This document shows, one piece after another, positions 45,443 through 55,469 of a stretch of DNA of 64,000 nucleotides (the first letter of the stretch is position 1; every line of letters starts with the position of its first letter). Position numbers and translations under genes: made by a program. Origin of the DNA: Tomocerus qinae (taxonomy: Eukaryota > Arthropoda > Collembola > Entomobryomorpha > Tomoceridae); the NCBI GenBank assembly GCA_020055645.1, contig CM034546.1, positions 84,196,001-84,260,000 on the forward strand, in the 5' to 3' direction. Under the pieces are notes generated by a model. The model searched no databases. It was not told the DNA's origin and saw only the letters and a program-made list of their open reading frames with translations.

Positions 45443-46011
45443 GTAATTATACGAGCATTTTCCACACACCGCCGCTTGCGAGGTTAGAGCGTCGAGAATT
45501 GCCGCGCAAAATGTGAAGTATAATTATTATTTAACCTTACAACCATAATTCTTAAAAGAAGTGTAACTTGTCATGCATTGATTTTAATATAATTGATCTA
45601 AGTACTATTCATTAAAGTATGAATAAAAGTACTACTTTTGTTATTGATACTACGAAATGTACCGCAGATATAATTAATGTCTTTCTCATGTACATTAGAA
45701 GTTGATCATAATAAATACATACATACAGTTCCCAGACAGTATCACACCTTACTATCACAGTTAAGGCAAAATTAATGGAGCCATAGTTACAATGATGAGA
45801 CTGGTAGGTAAAGTTAGTCGTATAGAACATTTTCCAAAAAACTTTCCAGTTTTTTCAATCGTGGATCTAAATTGAATGATTTAAATCCACAGCTATTTTG
45901 ACATTAAATTACTACTTTTGCAATCTGAATTTGCATTCAAAATGTCTCAATGTGACATAAAAGTCCATCAGCAGTCAGCAGCAAGGCAAAATTATTTAGG
46001 GATCATGTGGC

Positions 46012-46197
46012 TCTTGATCGTCTTGGCTCTTGATGATATGGTCTTGATGATAGAAATGGCTCTCTGTTTGAGGTCTTGATGATAGAAATGGCTCTCTGTT
46101 TGAGGTCTTGATGATAGAAATGGCTCTCTGTTTGAGGTCTTGATGATAGAAATGGCTCTCTGTTTGAGGTCTTGATGATAGAAATGGCAAAGATAAT
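46012..46197. repeat. 32-bp tandem repeat, about 5 copies
   Basis: The unit is GAGGTCTTGATGATAGAAAT followed by GGCTCTCTGTTT, almost identical between copies. Because 32 is not a multiple of three, the unit is read in all frames, giving overlapping minus-strand open frames that are artefacts. Confidence 0.95.
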
Positions 46198-46400
46198 CGA
46201 AGAGTGTGTAGTAGACGATAGGAACAAACTAATAGATAGAGCTGTTCCGTCACAATTTCTTCCAGGTAATTAGAGCTATGAAAGAACTAAGAAGTATTAA
46301 AATAATAAAATACCAAGAATATAACAGTAATTTAACTTCCACTGATTATCGTTCCGCTTCTGTACCGCAAAAGCCTGATTATGTCATACAACGGTTTCAC

Positions 46401-47423
46401 GTAAACTGGTCTTTGGAAGTAAACTGGTCTTAGAGCAGAAGTAAACTGGTCTTACAGCAGAAGTAAACTGGTCTTACAGCAGAAGTAAACTGGTCTTACA
46501 ACAGAAGTAAACTGGTCTGATGGCTAAATTATTGAACATTGGAAGTGAGTGTTCAACACACACTATGACAAATGTAATACTAATTTATTCAATCTAAACC
46601 TTATCTTAATCCTGAACTCAAGTCTCATTCTGCAGTGCAACATGAGCAACATACAACATGAGCTTTAGTCTTCTGCAGAACTCAGAGTAGTATGCTATGG
46701 CTGTGACATTTGTAAAATCACAAAGAGGCAAACATAAGTTATTGCAAGAAGGCTTCGCATATACATTTAGAGCTAACACAAAAGACGGAAGAAGTGTATG
46801 GAGATGTGAAAATAGAAAGACTTGTTACGGACGACTGATATACAGCGAAGGATTTGGAGTTGAAATAACAATCGAACATTCGCATATACCCGATACAACA
46901 AGGTAAATATCATGATAATTAGCTTAGCCAATATTGCAAAAAGTCTTACAAGGGCTGTCATTAGAAGCATCGTCTAGAATATCAGAAGACCTAATAAAAA
47001 GAAATATTCTGAACCACCGCACAAAAGTAGAGGGTCATCTTAAGCAGCCGAAGAAGAGTGTAGACATATGCATTCCAAAGGTATTCAAAAAGGCCTTATC
47101 TGATGCAAAAGTTCGGGATCCATCGAAGTTCTAGTTTTATGACTCCAATGATATTGACAGAATCCTAATTTCATTTAACTATTTTAATTTGTATGTTTTG
47201 ACATTGATTTAATTGCTATAGTAATAAACAAATAATTGAATATAACACTTCATTGTGAATTGTTTTGCACTCATTGCTTACAAGACCAGTTTACTTTTAT
47301 AGAAAGACCAGTTTACTTTTATAGAAAGACCAATTTACTTTTATAGAAAGACCAGTTTACTTTTATAGAAAGACCAATTTACTTTTATAGAAAGACCAGT
47401 TTAAATTTTATAGAAAGACCAGT
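46401..47423 (+). mobile_element. 1-kb element with inverted tandem-array ends and a FLYWCH gene
   Basis: The left end (46401-46516) has six copies of GTAAACTGGTCTTACAGCAG-type units (about 18-22 bp); the right end (47283-47423) has seven inverted copies of AAGACCAGTTTACTTTTATA-type units (about 21 bp). A FLYWCH-type zinc-finger reading frame (46697) lies between. FLYWCH domains occur in MULE-type transposases and in arthropod chromatin proteins, so this is plausibly a MULE-like non-autonomous element or a unit carrying a captured finger. No clear target duplication was seen. Confidence 0.65.
46697..47134 (+). CDS. FLYWCH zinc-finger protein, small, possibly spliced
   Basis: The first 69 codons (46697-46906) contain FVKSQRGKHKLLQEGFAYTF, then VWRCENRKTCYGRL and IEHSHIPD. 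This is the full FLYWCH pattern F-x-S-x-x-G-x-x-x-L-x-x-x-G-x-x-Y ... W-x-C ... C-x-x-R-x ... H-x-H, a Zn-binding DNA- or protein-contact module. The frame closes just after ACAAG|GTAAAT, a splice donor at 46903-46904; a second open segment at 46934-47134 (RISEDLIKRNILNHRTKV, then KKSVDICIPKVFKKALSDAK) is a plausible next exon, with an acceptor at about 46943. The second part resembles the linker of arthropod FLYWCH proteins only loosely. There are no stops within the finger, suggesting it is young or was under selection. Confidence 0.6.
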
Positions 47424-47885
47424 GAAATGATATGCGTGGCAAATCTTTCCAATTAATATTACTATTTTCTACTTATTTCTAATTACTAATACTAGGTTAA
47501 TTTATTATGAGTCTTGTGGAAAATGATCTTAAATGCACGAGCTGAGATGAAGACGAAGACTGATTTATTATTAATCCGAATGTATACAATGTGAAATGTG
47601 CATAATAAGTACCTATCTTAATTTATAAGTACATAGATAGAATTGAATTAAATAACGTTTGTACTATAATAACAGCAGTGAGAAGCTGGATAGGATTTAT
47701 ACAGGACAAAGTAATAGGTACATGACAGTTCACTAAAGTCATTTAGGAAGTGGGAGTCAATTGGAATTTAGATTAGAGTTCAAAACTAAGTCCAAGACCA
47801 ATGTAAATCGCGGGACAGGATATCGGTAGGTAGATAGGAAGAACTCAATAATAATATAATAAATACTATAAATGTACTATATAAT
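47424..47885. other. Unassigned AT-rich sequence
   Basis: No gene or repeat was recognised. Confidence 0.4.
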
Positions 47886-47889
47886 ATGT

Positions 47890-48170
47890 GGTATATTGTT
47901 AATCAAGACTTTCTGTATTCTATTCTTATTATTTCATAATAAGAGAATCAAGAGTCGGAGTCAAATTTTTGAAAATCACCTTAGCTACTAGCTAACTTTT
48001 ATTTAAAATCCCTCTCCTTCCCCTTAGCATAAAATTGTACACTGTAGGTACCAAAGGTATCAAATCGGTGTATTATCATACTTTGGTGACCCCATTTATG
48101 CTAAGAGGTTGCGTTGTTGAGGGGATAATGGTGCAAGGTGCTGGTGCAAGGTGCTAAATTCCGACTCCGA
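47890..48170. repeat. Dispersed repeat C, third copy
   Basis: TTAATCAAGACTTTCTGTAT, TTATTATTTCATAATAAGAG, AATCAAGAGTCGGAGTCAAA and TTTTTGAAAATCACCTTAG match 12700-12990 and 9073-9152. The second half has an inverted pair CCCCTTAGCATAAA / TTTATGCTAAGAGG. Confidence 0.7.
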
Positions 48171-48454
48171 CCCCAGACACATTTTAATCTATGCCTATAA
48201 TTCTCTATTATAAGGGATTTTAATGTAAAATAGTCATTTATGTATTTCTTAACACTCCTACCATTGATTTAATTAAATCAACTTAATTTTTTGAAAATTA
48301 TGAATTGCTACTAAATCTACTGATAATATTGACTATGAGAAGTGAAGTAGCCCCGGTCTTGACAGTGGCAGGTGCTGCCCACTTGCCGTTGGAAAAACTG
48401 CACATGAAAGAACTGCACATCTGGAGCAATCCGTAGGCTGTAGTGTAGCCAGAG

Positions 48455-49640
48455 GTGGCTGCTAATGAGAGCCCGAGTTTGGCTGCTGCTGAGAGCCCGA
48501 GTTTGGCTGCTGCTGAGAGCCCTAGTCAGGCTGTTGAGAGCCCGATTTTGGCTACTGAGAGCCCGAGTTTGGCTGCTGCTGATAAGAGCCCGAGTTTGGC
48601 TGCTGCTGATGAGAGCCAGGGTTTGCCACAGTGTCTTATATGCTTTTGATCGAGGCCCAATTAACGAATATGGTGAAATCTATTAAAAACTGTGGAAGGG
48701 GATGTGAAAATGTGTTAGCAAACGATTTTGAGCCAATACAAAAAATGGGGGGCGAGCTACCCCCCTTTGGGGCTATCTCCGCCCCCTGTAATAGGAATTG
48801 TTTGAAACTTAAAATAAACCTTTCTCACATTTGCTGAAACTTATCTGCGAAGTTTCATCAAAATATTCCCTTTACTTTCTGAAATATTTAACTTCAAAGA
48901 CAATTTTTTGTCATTTTGGGACCCTTTTTAAACGCATATAACTCGAAAGTTGGTATAGTTTTTGCAGACTTTTTAATTAAGAGTGAAAAAAGATACCCAA
49001 TACTCCCTTTGCTGTTGAGCCTTATATCTTAAGAAATCAGCTTGTTCCCACCGAGATTCGAGTTATATGCGTTCAAAAAGGGTCCCAAAATGACGAAAAA
49101 TTGTCTTTGAAGTTAAATATTTCAGAAAGTAAAGGGAATATTTTGATGAAACTTCGCAGATAAGTTTCAGCAAATGTGAGAAAGGTTTATTTTAAGTTTC
49201 AAACAATTCCTACCACAGGGGGCGGAGATAGCCCCAAAGGGAGTAGCTCGCCCCCCATTTTTTGTATTGGCTCAAAATCGTTTGCTAACACATTTTCACG
49301 TCCCCTTCCACAGTTTTTAATAGATTTCACCATATTCGTTAATTGGGCCTCGATCAAAAGCATATAAGACACTGGTTTGGCTGCAAATGAGAGCCCGAGT
49401 GTGGCTGCTGAGAGCCCGAGTTTTGCTGTTGACGAGAGCCCGAGTTTGGCTGCCAATCAAAGCCCGAGTTTAGCTGGAGGCAGACGAATTTGGCTGCCGA
49501 GTGCCCGAGTTTCGAATCTGATGAGAGCCCGAGTCTGGCTACTCAGATGGCTGCTGATGAGAGCCACAGTTTGGCTGCGGATGACAGCCCGAGTCTGGCT
49601 GCAAATAAGAGCCACAATTTGGCTCCAGATGAAAGCCACA
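48455..49640 (+). pseudogene. ESPSLAA-repeat minisatellite, possibly a former coding sequence
   Basis: GC-richer units of 21, 24 or 27 bp (core GAGAGCCCGAGTTTGGCTGC) lie at 48455-48628 and 49375-49640. All unit lengths are multiples of three, so one frame reads ESPSLAA-x repeatedly on both sides of the 48629-49374 palindrome. That preservation is what a repetitive Ser/Pro/Ala protein would leave. A frame change near 49490 and absence of a clear start or flanking exons argue that it is no longer a working gene. Alternative frames (RARVWLL) are open for the same reason and are probably artefacts. Confidence 0.45.
48629..49374. mobile_element. 746-bp palindromic element splitting the minisatellite
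   Basis: Arms of about 330 bp are nearly perfect complements, from CAGTGTCTTATATGCTTTTG to its complement. Arm blocks include GGGGGGCGAGCTACC, AGGTTTATTTTAAGTTTCAA and GGGTCCCAAAATGACGAAAA-like sequence. The flanks GTTTGCCA (48621) and GTTTGGCT (49375) agree at 6 of 8 positions, compatible with an 8-bp duplication in a repetitive site; CAGTG ends would suit a hAT-type element. There is no transposase. Confidence 0.8.
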
Positions 49641-49867
49641 ATTTGGTAGTTGCGTTACAGGCTGAGAAAATGCCGTTGGAGGCCGTGAGGATGCCTTTAC
49701 AGGCACAGAGGGTGCCGTAAGTGGCATAGGGGTTGCCGTTGGAGGCACAGAGGCTGCCGTACGAGACACAAATATTGTTGTCACAAAAGTAGCCGTTGGA
49801 GGCACTGAGGTTTCCGTTGGGGGCACAGGGTCGTTGATTTCAAAAGGTTGCCGTTGGAGGCACAGGG

Positions 49868-50283
49868 GGTCGTCAGTGCCGTCGGAGGCACTGAGGTTGT
49901 CGTCGGAGTCACTGAGGTTGCCGTCGGAGGCACTGAGGTTGTCGTCGGAGTCACTGAGGTTGCCGTCGGAGGCACTGAGGTTGTCGTTGGAGGCACTGAG
50001 GTTGTCGTCGGAGGCACTGAGGTTGTCGTCGGAGTCACTGAGGTTGCCGTCGGAGGCACTGAGGTTGTCGTCGGAGGCACTGAGGTTATCGTCGGAGGCA
50101 CTGAGGTTGTCGTCGGAGGCACTGAGGTTATCGTCGGAGGCACTGAGGTTGCCGTTGGAGGCACTGAGGTTGCCGTCGGAGGCACTGAGGTTGCCGTTGG
50201 AGGCACTGAGGTTGCCGTCGGAGGCACTGAGGTTGTCGTTGGAGGCACTGAGGTTGCCGCCGGAGGCACTGAGGTTGCCCTCG
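49868..50283 (+). repeat. 21-bp minisatellite open on both strands
   Basis: About 19-20 copies of GTTGTCGTCGGAGGCACTGA-G occur with variants at two positions. The unit is seven codons with no stop, so three long frames overlap here: plus-strand VGGTEVV heptads (49848-50345), plus-strand LPSEALR heptads (49834-50394) and minus-strand TSVPPTT heptads (49781-50323). The minus frame would be a mucin-like Thr/Pro repeat and the LPSEALR frame a helical heptad repeat. Nothing in the sequence decides between them, and all may be untranslated. Confidence 0.85.
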
Positions 50284-50399
50284 GGAGACGAAGAGAGATA
50301 CTACATGAAGCACTACTTCCCATTAGAGACGGGGAGAGTTTTTGAAGGACATTATAAATTTACGAGTTTAATTTATATTTTGGTATCTAAATAATGCCT

Positions 50400-52015
50400 T
50401 GTTTTCGAGTTTTTCTGGTATTCCACCGTATATTTTCCAGGTTTTTACCTGTTATATGGGTGTCCGGTCCAGCAAAGAGATGAATGGTTCGGTGTCAATA
50501 GTCCAAGATATTTTCTCCTAGATAGTACTTGAAATCCACTAGTAGTCGGGTAGTAGACTTTTGAATCCATACTCGTACGACAATAATCCACCTCAGCTAC
50601 AGATGTATTCTTCGGTAAAGCTTGTTATATCATTCAGTTTTAGCTTTTTACCTTTTGACGCTGACTTGAAGATCGGTACCAGTTTTTCGAGTAGCACTTT
50701 GTTTGCGAGCAACATATTTTCAACAAACTTATCCATTTATCTTACATACTAGCTATAGTGAGCTATGACTTGTGAGAAACTCCACCAGCGTAGTGATCAT
50801 CTACAACTGCCAAATTCAGATTTCTTCTTTTGATGTTGATTCTCCGAGCAATTATTAGTTTCTTGAAAGTGGCAAATCCAAATTCATAACTCAACTGCAA
50901 TCCTCGTGCTTAAGTTTTACAGGTTCACTTAACTTTCTTACATCGTAATATTCCATCGCATATCAGCGGCATAATCATTTAGATACTTAATTGCTATTTT
51001 ATTTTGCTATCCGCTGGCAGTTCATTGACAAAAATTGTACGAGCAAATCCCAGGTATCTGTCTGACTGCATAATGCGTAGGGCAGAAAACAACATAACCT
51101 TGGATGGCGACTATTCCTGATTCCCAAACATACTTCCAAGACATCTTCGCAAACTAGTCACGATCCTTGTTTTTAATTCAGGGAAAGAAAAGAGATAAGG
51201 CATGCTTGCCCAGTAGTAACCAATTTCTTATAGAACTTTTTAAAAATTCCCGCAGGTTCACCTTCTCCAGGGGCGAGCTGTTTGCCCGTCGAATCTATGA
51301 GTGGAATCTCTTGACAAAGTGTCTACTAATTAATGGCGGGCTTTTTAAGACACTTTTTCCGTGGTGGAATAATATTTTTCAAATACTGTGAGATCACGAC
51401 TAATAAACGAAACGTGTGAAGGTTTACCCTCAACGAACTGCAGCAATGTTTCTCTCAGTAAATGTTATTTTAATATGGCATAAAAATTAAAAACATTTTT
51501 GAAATATAAGACATTTTGTCGGTAAGGAATATTGCAGAATGTTTTCGGATGAGATGGATTCAAACTTCATTAAAGGCTTCAAATACGATTAGATTTCTGG
51601 TTGGTTTATACTGGCTGGAATTTTATTTTATTATCACAGTAGATAGTAGTTGTATTGCTTTTTCTTTTCATCAGTTATTATGCCTTAACAGATAATGCGA
51701 GTGTTGTACTTCGTAATAGTCGAACAGAATATATTAGACAAGATAAGTTTTATGGAAAATTTTCAATTTCCTCAAATGGCGAATTAACAGGAGCAGTTTA
51801 TTTTCAGTGTAAAAGAAGGCTTCTACTTGATCGAATTGACCAAATAATTTTGACGGTGAATTTAGAAGTATTGAGCTTCCCCCTTTGACGGTACTTCGTC
51901 TAGGCAGTATTTCTTCAGTGAATGTCATCCAAACTTTAGCTTTAAATCAGTTACCGTAAATTACATAACAGTGAAAGGCAAACAGAGTAACTGGGTAGTT
52001 GGTAGATTTTTTCAG
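50400..52015. other. Unassigned sequence
   Basis: Several short frames are visible. On the minus strand, 50550-50750 reads KFVENMLLANKVLLEKLVPI and onward without a recognised family. No repeat structure was found. Confidence 0.35.
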
Positions 52016-52019
52016 TCGT

Positions 52020-52640
52020 TTAATACAATTTTCTAATATAGTTATACCTGTTCTTCTTTGTAAGTCTGTCGCATAGGCGATGGTTTTCCTCGCTAGTTGC
52101 TGCATCATGGTGAATTTTCACTTTACTTAACTCCCCAGGGTAGAATTTAGGTATTTCTTTTTCAAGTAATGGCTTCAGGACCTTCTCTATGTGCCATTCG
52201 GCGTTGACTTTCACTTTCTTTGGTACCCGAATCAATGGTAGGGTTCCACGGCCACTTACAGCACCAATGACCATAAAAGTGGTAAAAAAGTTTGTTTTGA
52301 AACTTTGTCAACTACCCAATCATCGGGGATGGTTTTCCCTTTTGGAACGTAGCATATTTTTCTTTTACCATTTGTGTTGTGTAACCCGAACATAGCTTCG
52401 TCCAATGTAACAACGTATTTCCACTTTTTTGCTGAAATCCATTTTTCATAAAGCTTCCGGCAGTTCGTCTTTCGATTCTGTATATGCTTTGGGGTTAACT
52501 TATGGACCCGGGTTTTTCTTCGGACTGTTTTGCCCAACTTACCAATTATGCTGCGTACGGTAGTTGCCGACACTTTTACTATACGGGCAATTTCTATTTG
52601 GCTGGGTGGCTGACTGGCGAAATACGATATAGTGCGAAAT
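52020..52640 (-). pseudogene. Tc1/mariner-superfamily transposase relic, C-terminus lost
   Basis: On the minus strand there is a helix-turn-helix-like segment (SQIEIARIVKVSATTVRSII, from about 52640), then VVTLDEAMFGLHN (first catalytic Asp, near 52420), a frame change near 52290, then IGAVSGRGTLPLIRVPKKVK and VKIHHDAATSE (second catalytic Asp, near 52115). The third acidic residue and the C-terminal end are missing and the frame stops at 52020. No terminal repeats were found. It lies just outside the left end of the 52.7-61.5 kb element. Confidence 0.75.
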
Positions 52641-52961
52641 AATGAGGTTCTTTTGCCTCATATTCTTCGTCGGTTATAGCTAGGTGGCTGCACTGCTGCA
52701 GTAGGCTACTGCATGAGTCTCACTTAAGTAAAGTCACAGACTTTTTTCTTCCACGCATCCCAAATTAGAGTTACACCAAAACCGATACCGAACGAACCGG
52801 GACCGATATCACACCAAAATACAGATCTTAATGCATTACACCATTTATTTAAACAACTATTGGCCAACTATATGCTCCTGCTAACAAAAAGATACATTAA
52901 CATTAAAATTTATTAAAAAATAGCATATTTAAGGGTACCATAATATCAAAAACTCAAAAAA

Positions 52962-53325
52962 CAATGCCTATACTACAATATTCAAACGCGATTATAACAG
53001 AAATCCCGACTTAGGGGGGCAAAATGAAAATGTGGCGATTGATGACCTATATGACCTCTATCTTTTGAGGTGTGATCCATGGTGGCACAACAAACCGTTA
53101 ACGAGCAATAAATTATTGAAAAATACTATATACACATATACTACAATATTCAAACGCGATTAAAACCATGTTCCCGACTTGGGGGGAAAATAAAAATATG
53201 GCGATTGATGACCTATATGACCTCTATCTTTTGAAGTGTGATCCATGGTGGCACAACAAACCGTTAACGAGCAATAAATTATTGAAAAATACTATATACA
53301 CATATACTACAATATTCAAACGCTT
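52962..53325 (+). repeat. ~165-bp subrepeats of the P-type element, left
   Basis: There are two copies of a unit starting ACTACAATATTCAAACGCGA and containing GATGACCTATATGACCTCTA and ACCGTTAACGAGCAATAAAT. The unit is inverted relative to 60590-61270. Confidence 0.9.
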
Positions 53326-53374
53326 GTTAATGCTATTTTCCAGTCGAAATCTTGATTCAGTCCATCCTTATTCA

Positions 53375-54660
53375 ATGTCGAGTGGTATGCATAGCAATTC
53401 TAAAATCTAATACAAATCTTTTTTTAACAGATGAAGTAATAGTTGAGAAAGAAACATTCAGAATGCTAAAAGGTAAGAAACAGATTCGCACTGTTTTGCA
53501 ATACTACACTAAGGGAACTATGCATAATAACGGGTTAGAGTAACGTAACCCTATACCCCGAGTCCAAAATGTGACCCCGGTGGGCGACCATGGTAAGTTG
53601 ACAATAGTTGCAGTGCTTTTTCCATACAGAAAAGTTGACCCTATGTTGAACTAAGGCCAAGTTTTAGACTCCGGATTAGGAGTAACCTCTGACTCGTCAT
53701 TATGCATACTGCTATAAAGCATCTTCGGTTGTTCATAATTACAGCAATAGTTATGTCTGTTATAACTCGCTATAATTTAAATTATGTAACAGTTGAAGAC
53801 TACGAAAACAATCCATACAGAGTGGGAAATGCAGATTTTGCTGACATGCATTTGGCGTGCGATGATATGAGGACAGATCTCAATACAATCTTGCCATTAT
53901 TATTTGATGATGATGGTAACGTCCAGACAAAGAACCTCGAAGGAATGCCGACAAGAGACTTCTTACACCGTAGTTCACTCTTTACAAACGTGCAAAAGCA
54001 AATTTTCAACGACTATCTCAACTCTTGGATTAGTTACCAAAGCAATGAAACTTGTAATGGATATACAGGGTCATCACTTATATAATTCCCCCCCACCACA
54101 GCCCAACGCAGAATAGTTATCAAAATGGTCTATATACCATCTTGTAGAGAATCTTTTTGCGAATCTAACCGACTCCAACATCATGCAAATCGATTAAGAA
54201 AAACCGGGTAAAAATTTTTTGAAAATAAAAAGTTGAAAATTTCCAGAAATTCTGCCCGCTTTCCAACTTTCCGAATTTCCTCAGGTCCCCAGGAATCTTA
54301 TTTTGGAATATTGTTTCCAGAATCATTATTAGAATCGCATTTGTGATTTCTCCACTAATTTTCACCAAAATCGGAGGTGGTCAATTTTTCAACTTTTTCG
54401 AGATTTTGTTAAAATTGGAGTAATCTACAAAAAAGTTGAAAAATTGATCACCTCCGATTTTGATGAAAATTGGTGGAATGGCCGTACAAGAAATTTCCAA
54501 GGCCAAAGCTTATAATGAATAGAGAAAACAAATCAGATGCACGGATATCTTCCAGGCCATGGAACGTCAAAAAAGGAAAATCACAACAAACAGTGAATTT
54601 TGCGAAAGTGCAGATTCGATGATTGCTCTTGCCAAATGCTTGAGTTCGGACTCAAAATAA
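53375..54660 (+). CDS. Possible second gene in the P-type element, spliced, unknown product
   Basis: Proposed model: exon 1 from ATG 53375 to 53384, ending GAGTG|GTATGC; exon 2 53431-53472, starting after TTTTTTTAACAG and ending AAAAG|GTAAGA; exon 3 from 53745 after ATAATTACAG, open to a stop at 54083-54085. The three exons join in one frame. The long exon encodes DYENNPYRVGNADFADMHLA, then DLNTILPLLFDDDGN, then RDFLHRSSLFTNVQKQIFND. A possible last exon at 54556-54660 (after TATCTTCCAG) encodes MERQKRKITTNSEFCESADS and stops next to AATAAA. I do not recognise the protein. Intron 2 contains a small palindromic insertion (about 53518-53709). Codon use is coding-like, and the gene converges on the transposase from the opposite strand. 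It could be an accessory or a captured host gene. Confidence 0.4.
53518..53709. repeat. Palindromic MITE-like segment
   Basis: TATGCATAATAACGGGTTAG and its diverged counterpart ending ...CTCGTCATTATGCATA are inverted, with inner GGTTACG... / CCGGATTAGGAGTAACC pairing weakly. It lies in the proposed intron of the plus-strand gene. Confidence 0.5.
54349..54480. repeat. Inverted repeat with 50-bp arms
   Basis: TCCACTAATTTTCACCAAAA, TCGGAGGTGGTCAATTTTTC and AACTTTTT pair with their near-complements ending at about 54478. Confidence 0.75.
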
Positions 54661-54689
54661 AATTCAAATAGAAATACAACTACATAAGA

Positions 54690-54965
54690 ATAGATTCCAA
54701 TGGATTGAATGTAATAAAACTATTAATAAATTTGTGTTTAACCCCTAAGTCGTGAACATTGTTATAATCGCGTTTGAATACTGTAGTATAGGTGTTTATA
54801 GTATTATTCAATAATTTATTGCTCGTTAACGGTTTGTTGTGCCACCATAGGTCACACCTCAAAAGATAGAGGTCATATAGGTCATCAATCGCCATATTTT
54901 TATTTTGCCCCCCTTAGTCGGGAACATGGTTTTATCGCGTTTGAATATTATAATATAGGTCACAG
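54690..54965 (-). repeat. Extra inverted subrepeat copies in the P-type element
   Basis: TCGCGTTTGAATATTATAAT-type ends with GGTTTGTTGTGCCACCATAG and AGGTCATATAGGTCATCAAT match the 165-bp unit, in the orientation of the right arm although they lie near the left end. Confidence 0.8.
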
Positions 54966-54969
54966 AATT

Positions 54970-55465
54970 GTATTATAGTACCTAGTATATAGACTAGAAG
55001 CAGGAAACGAGCCTGGCCGTTGGTTAATTGCCTATTAGAGGCGACCCGCAGAAGTGTTGGAACTGCCAACTAAAATACCCAGGCTATTGAAGTTGTAATG
55101 ATCCGCGACACTTATCATACTTAGTAGGAAGGAAGTTACCCACACATTTCAACTTGTATTGGTTAACATATGTGTCATGCTGGGAATAATTTTAATTTAA
55201 GGACAACAACAAGTGGCACAACATATATTTTTTTTGATGTGATAACCTCCCATCCTCCCACACATCATTTAATAAAAATACTAATTATATAGAAGAAAGG
55301 GTGAACAAAGCAAACTTACAACTAAAAATTCGATAAAACTACGGTATTAACTATATTATATAACCATTAAAAATACATAATTGCACAGCACTATTAGCTA
55401 CATTAATACAATGTAAAAAATAAAAAGTAGAATCTAAAAACTATAAAAAATCGAAATTTCTTTCC
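54970..55465. other. Unassigned sequence downstream of the P-type transposase
   Basis: No gene was recognised. It probably contains the 3' end of the transposase transcript. Confidence 0.35.
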
Positions 55466-55469
55466 AACA

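Noticed and set aside
45996..46253. Minus-strand repeat protein (SIIKTSNREPFLSSRPQTESHFYHQD type)
   Set aside because: The unit is 32 bp, so all three frames are cycled through; no flanking gene signals.
46401..47423. CRISPR-like repeats at 46401 and 47283
   Set aside because: Units are 21-22 bp with no spacers and in opposite orientation on the two sides; they are element ends.
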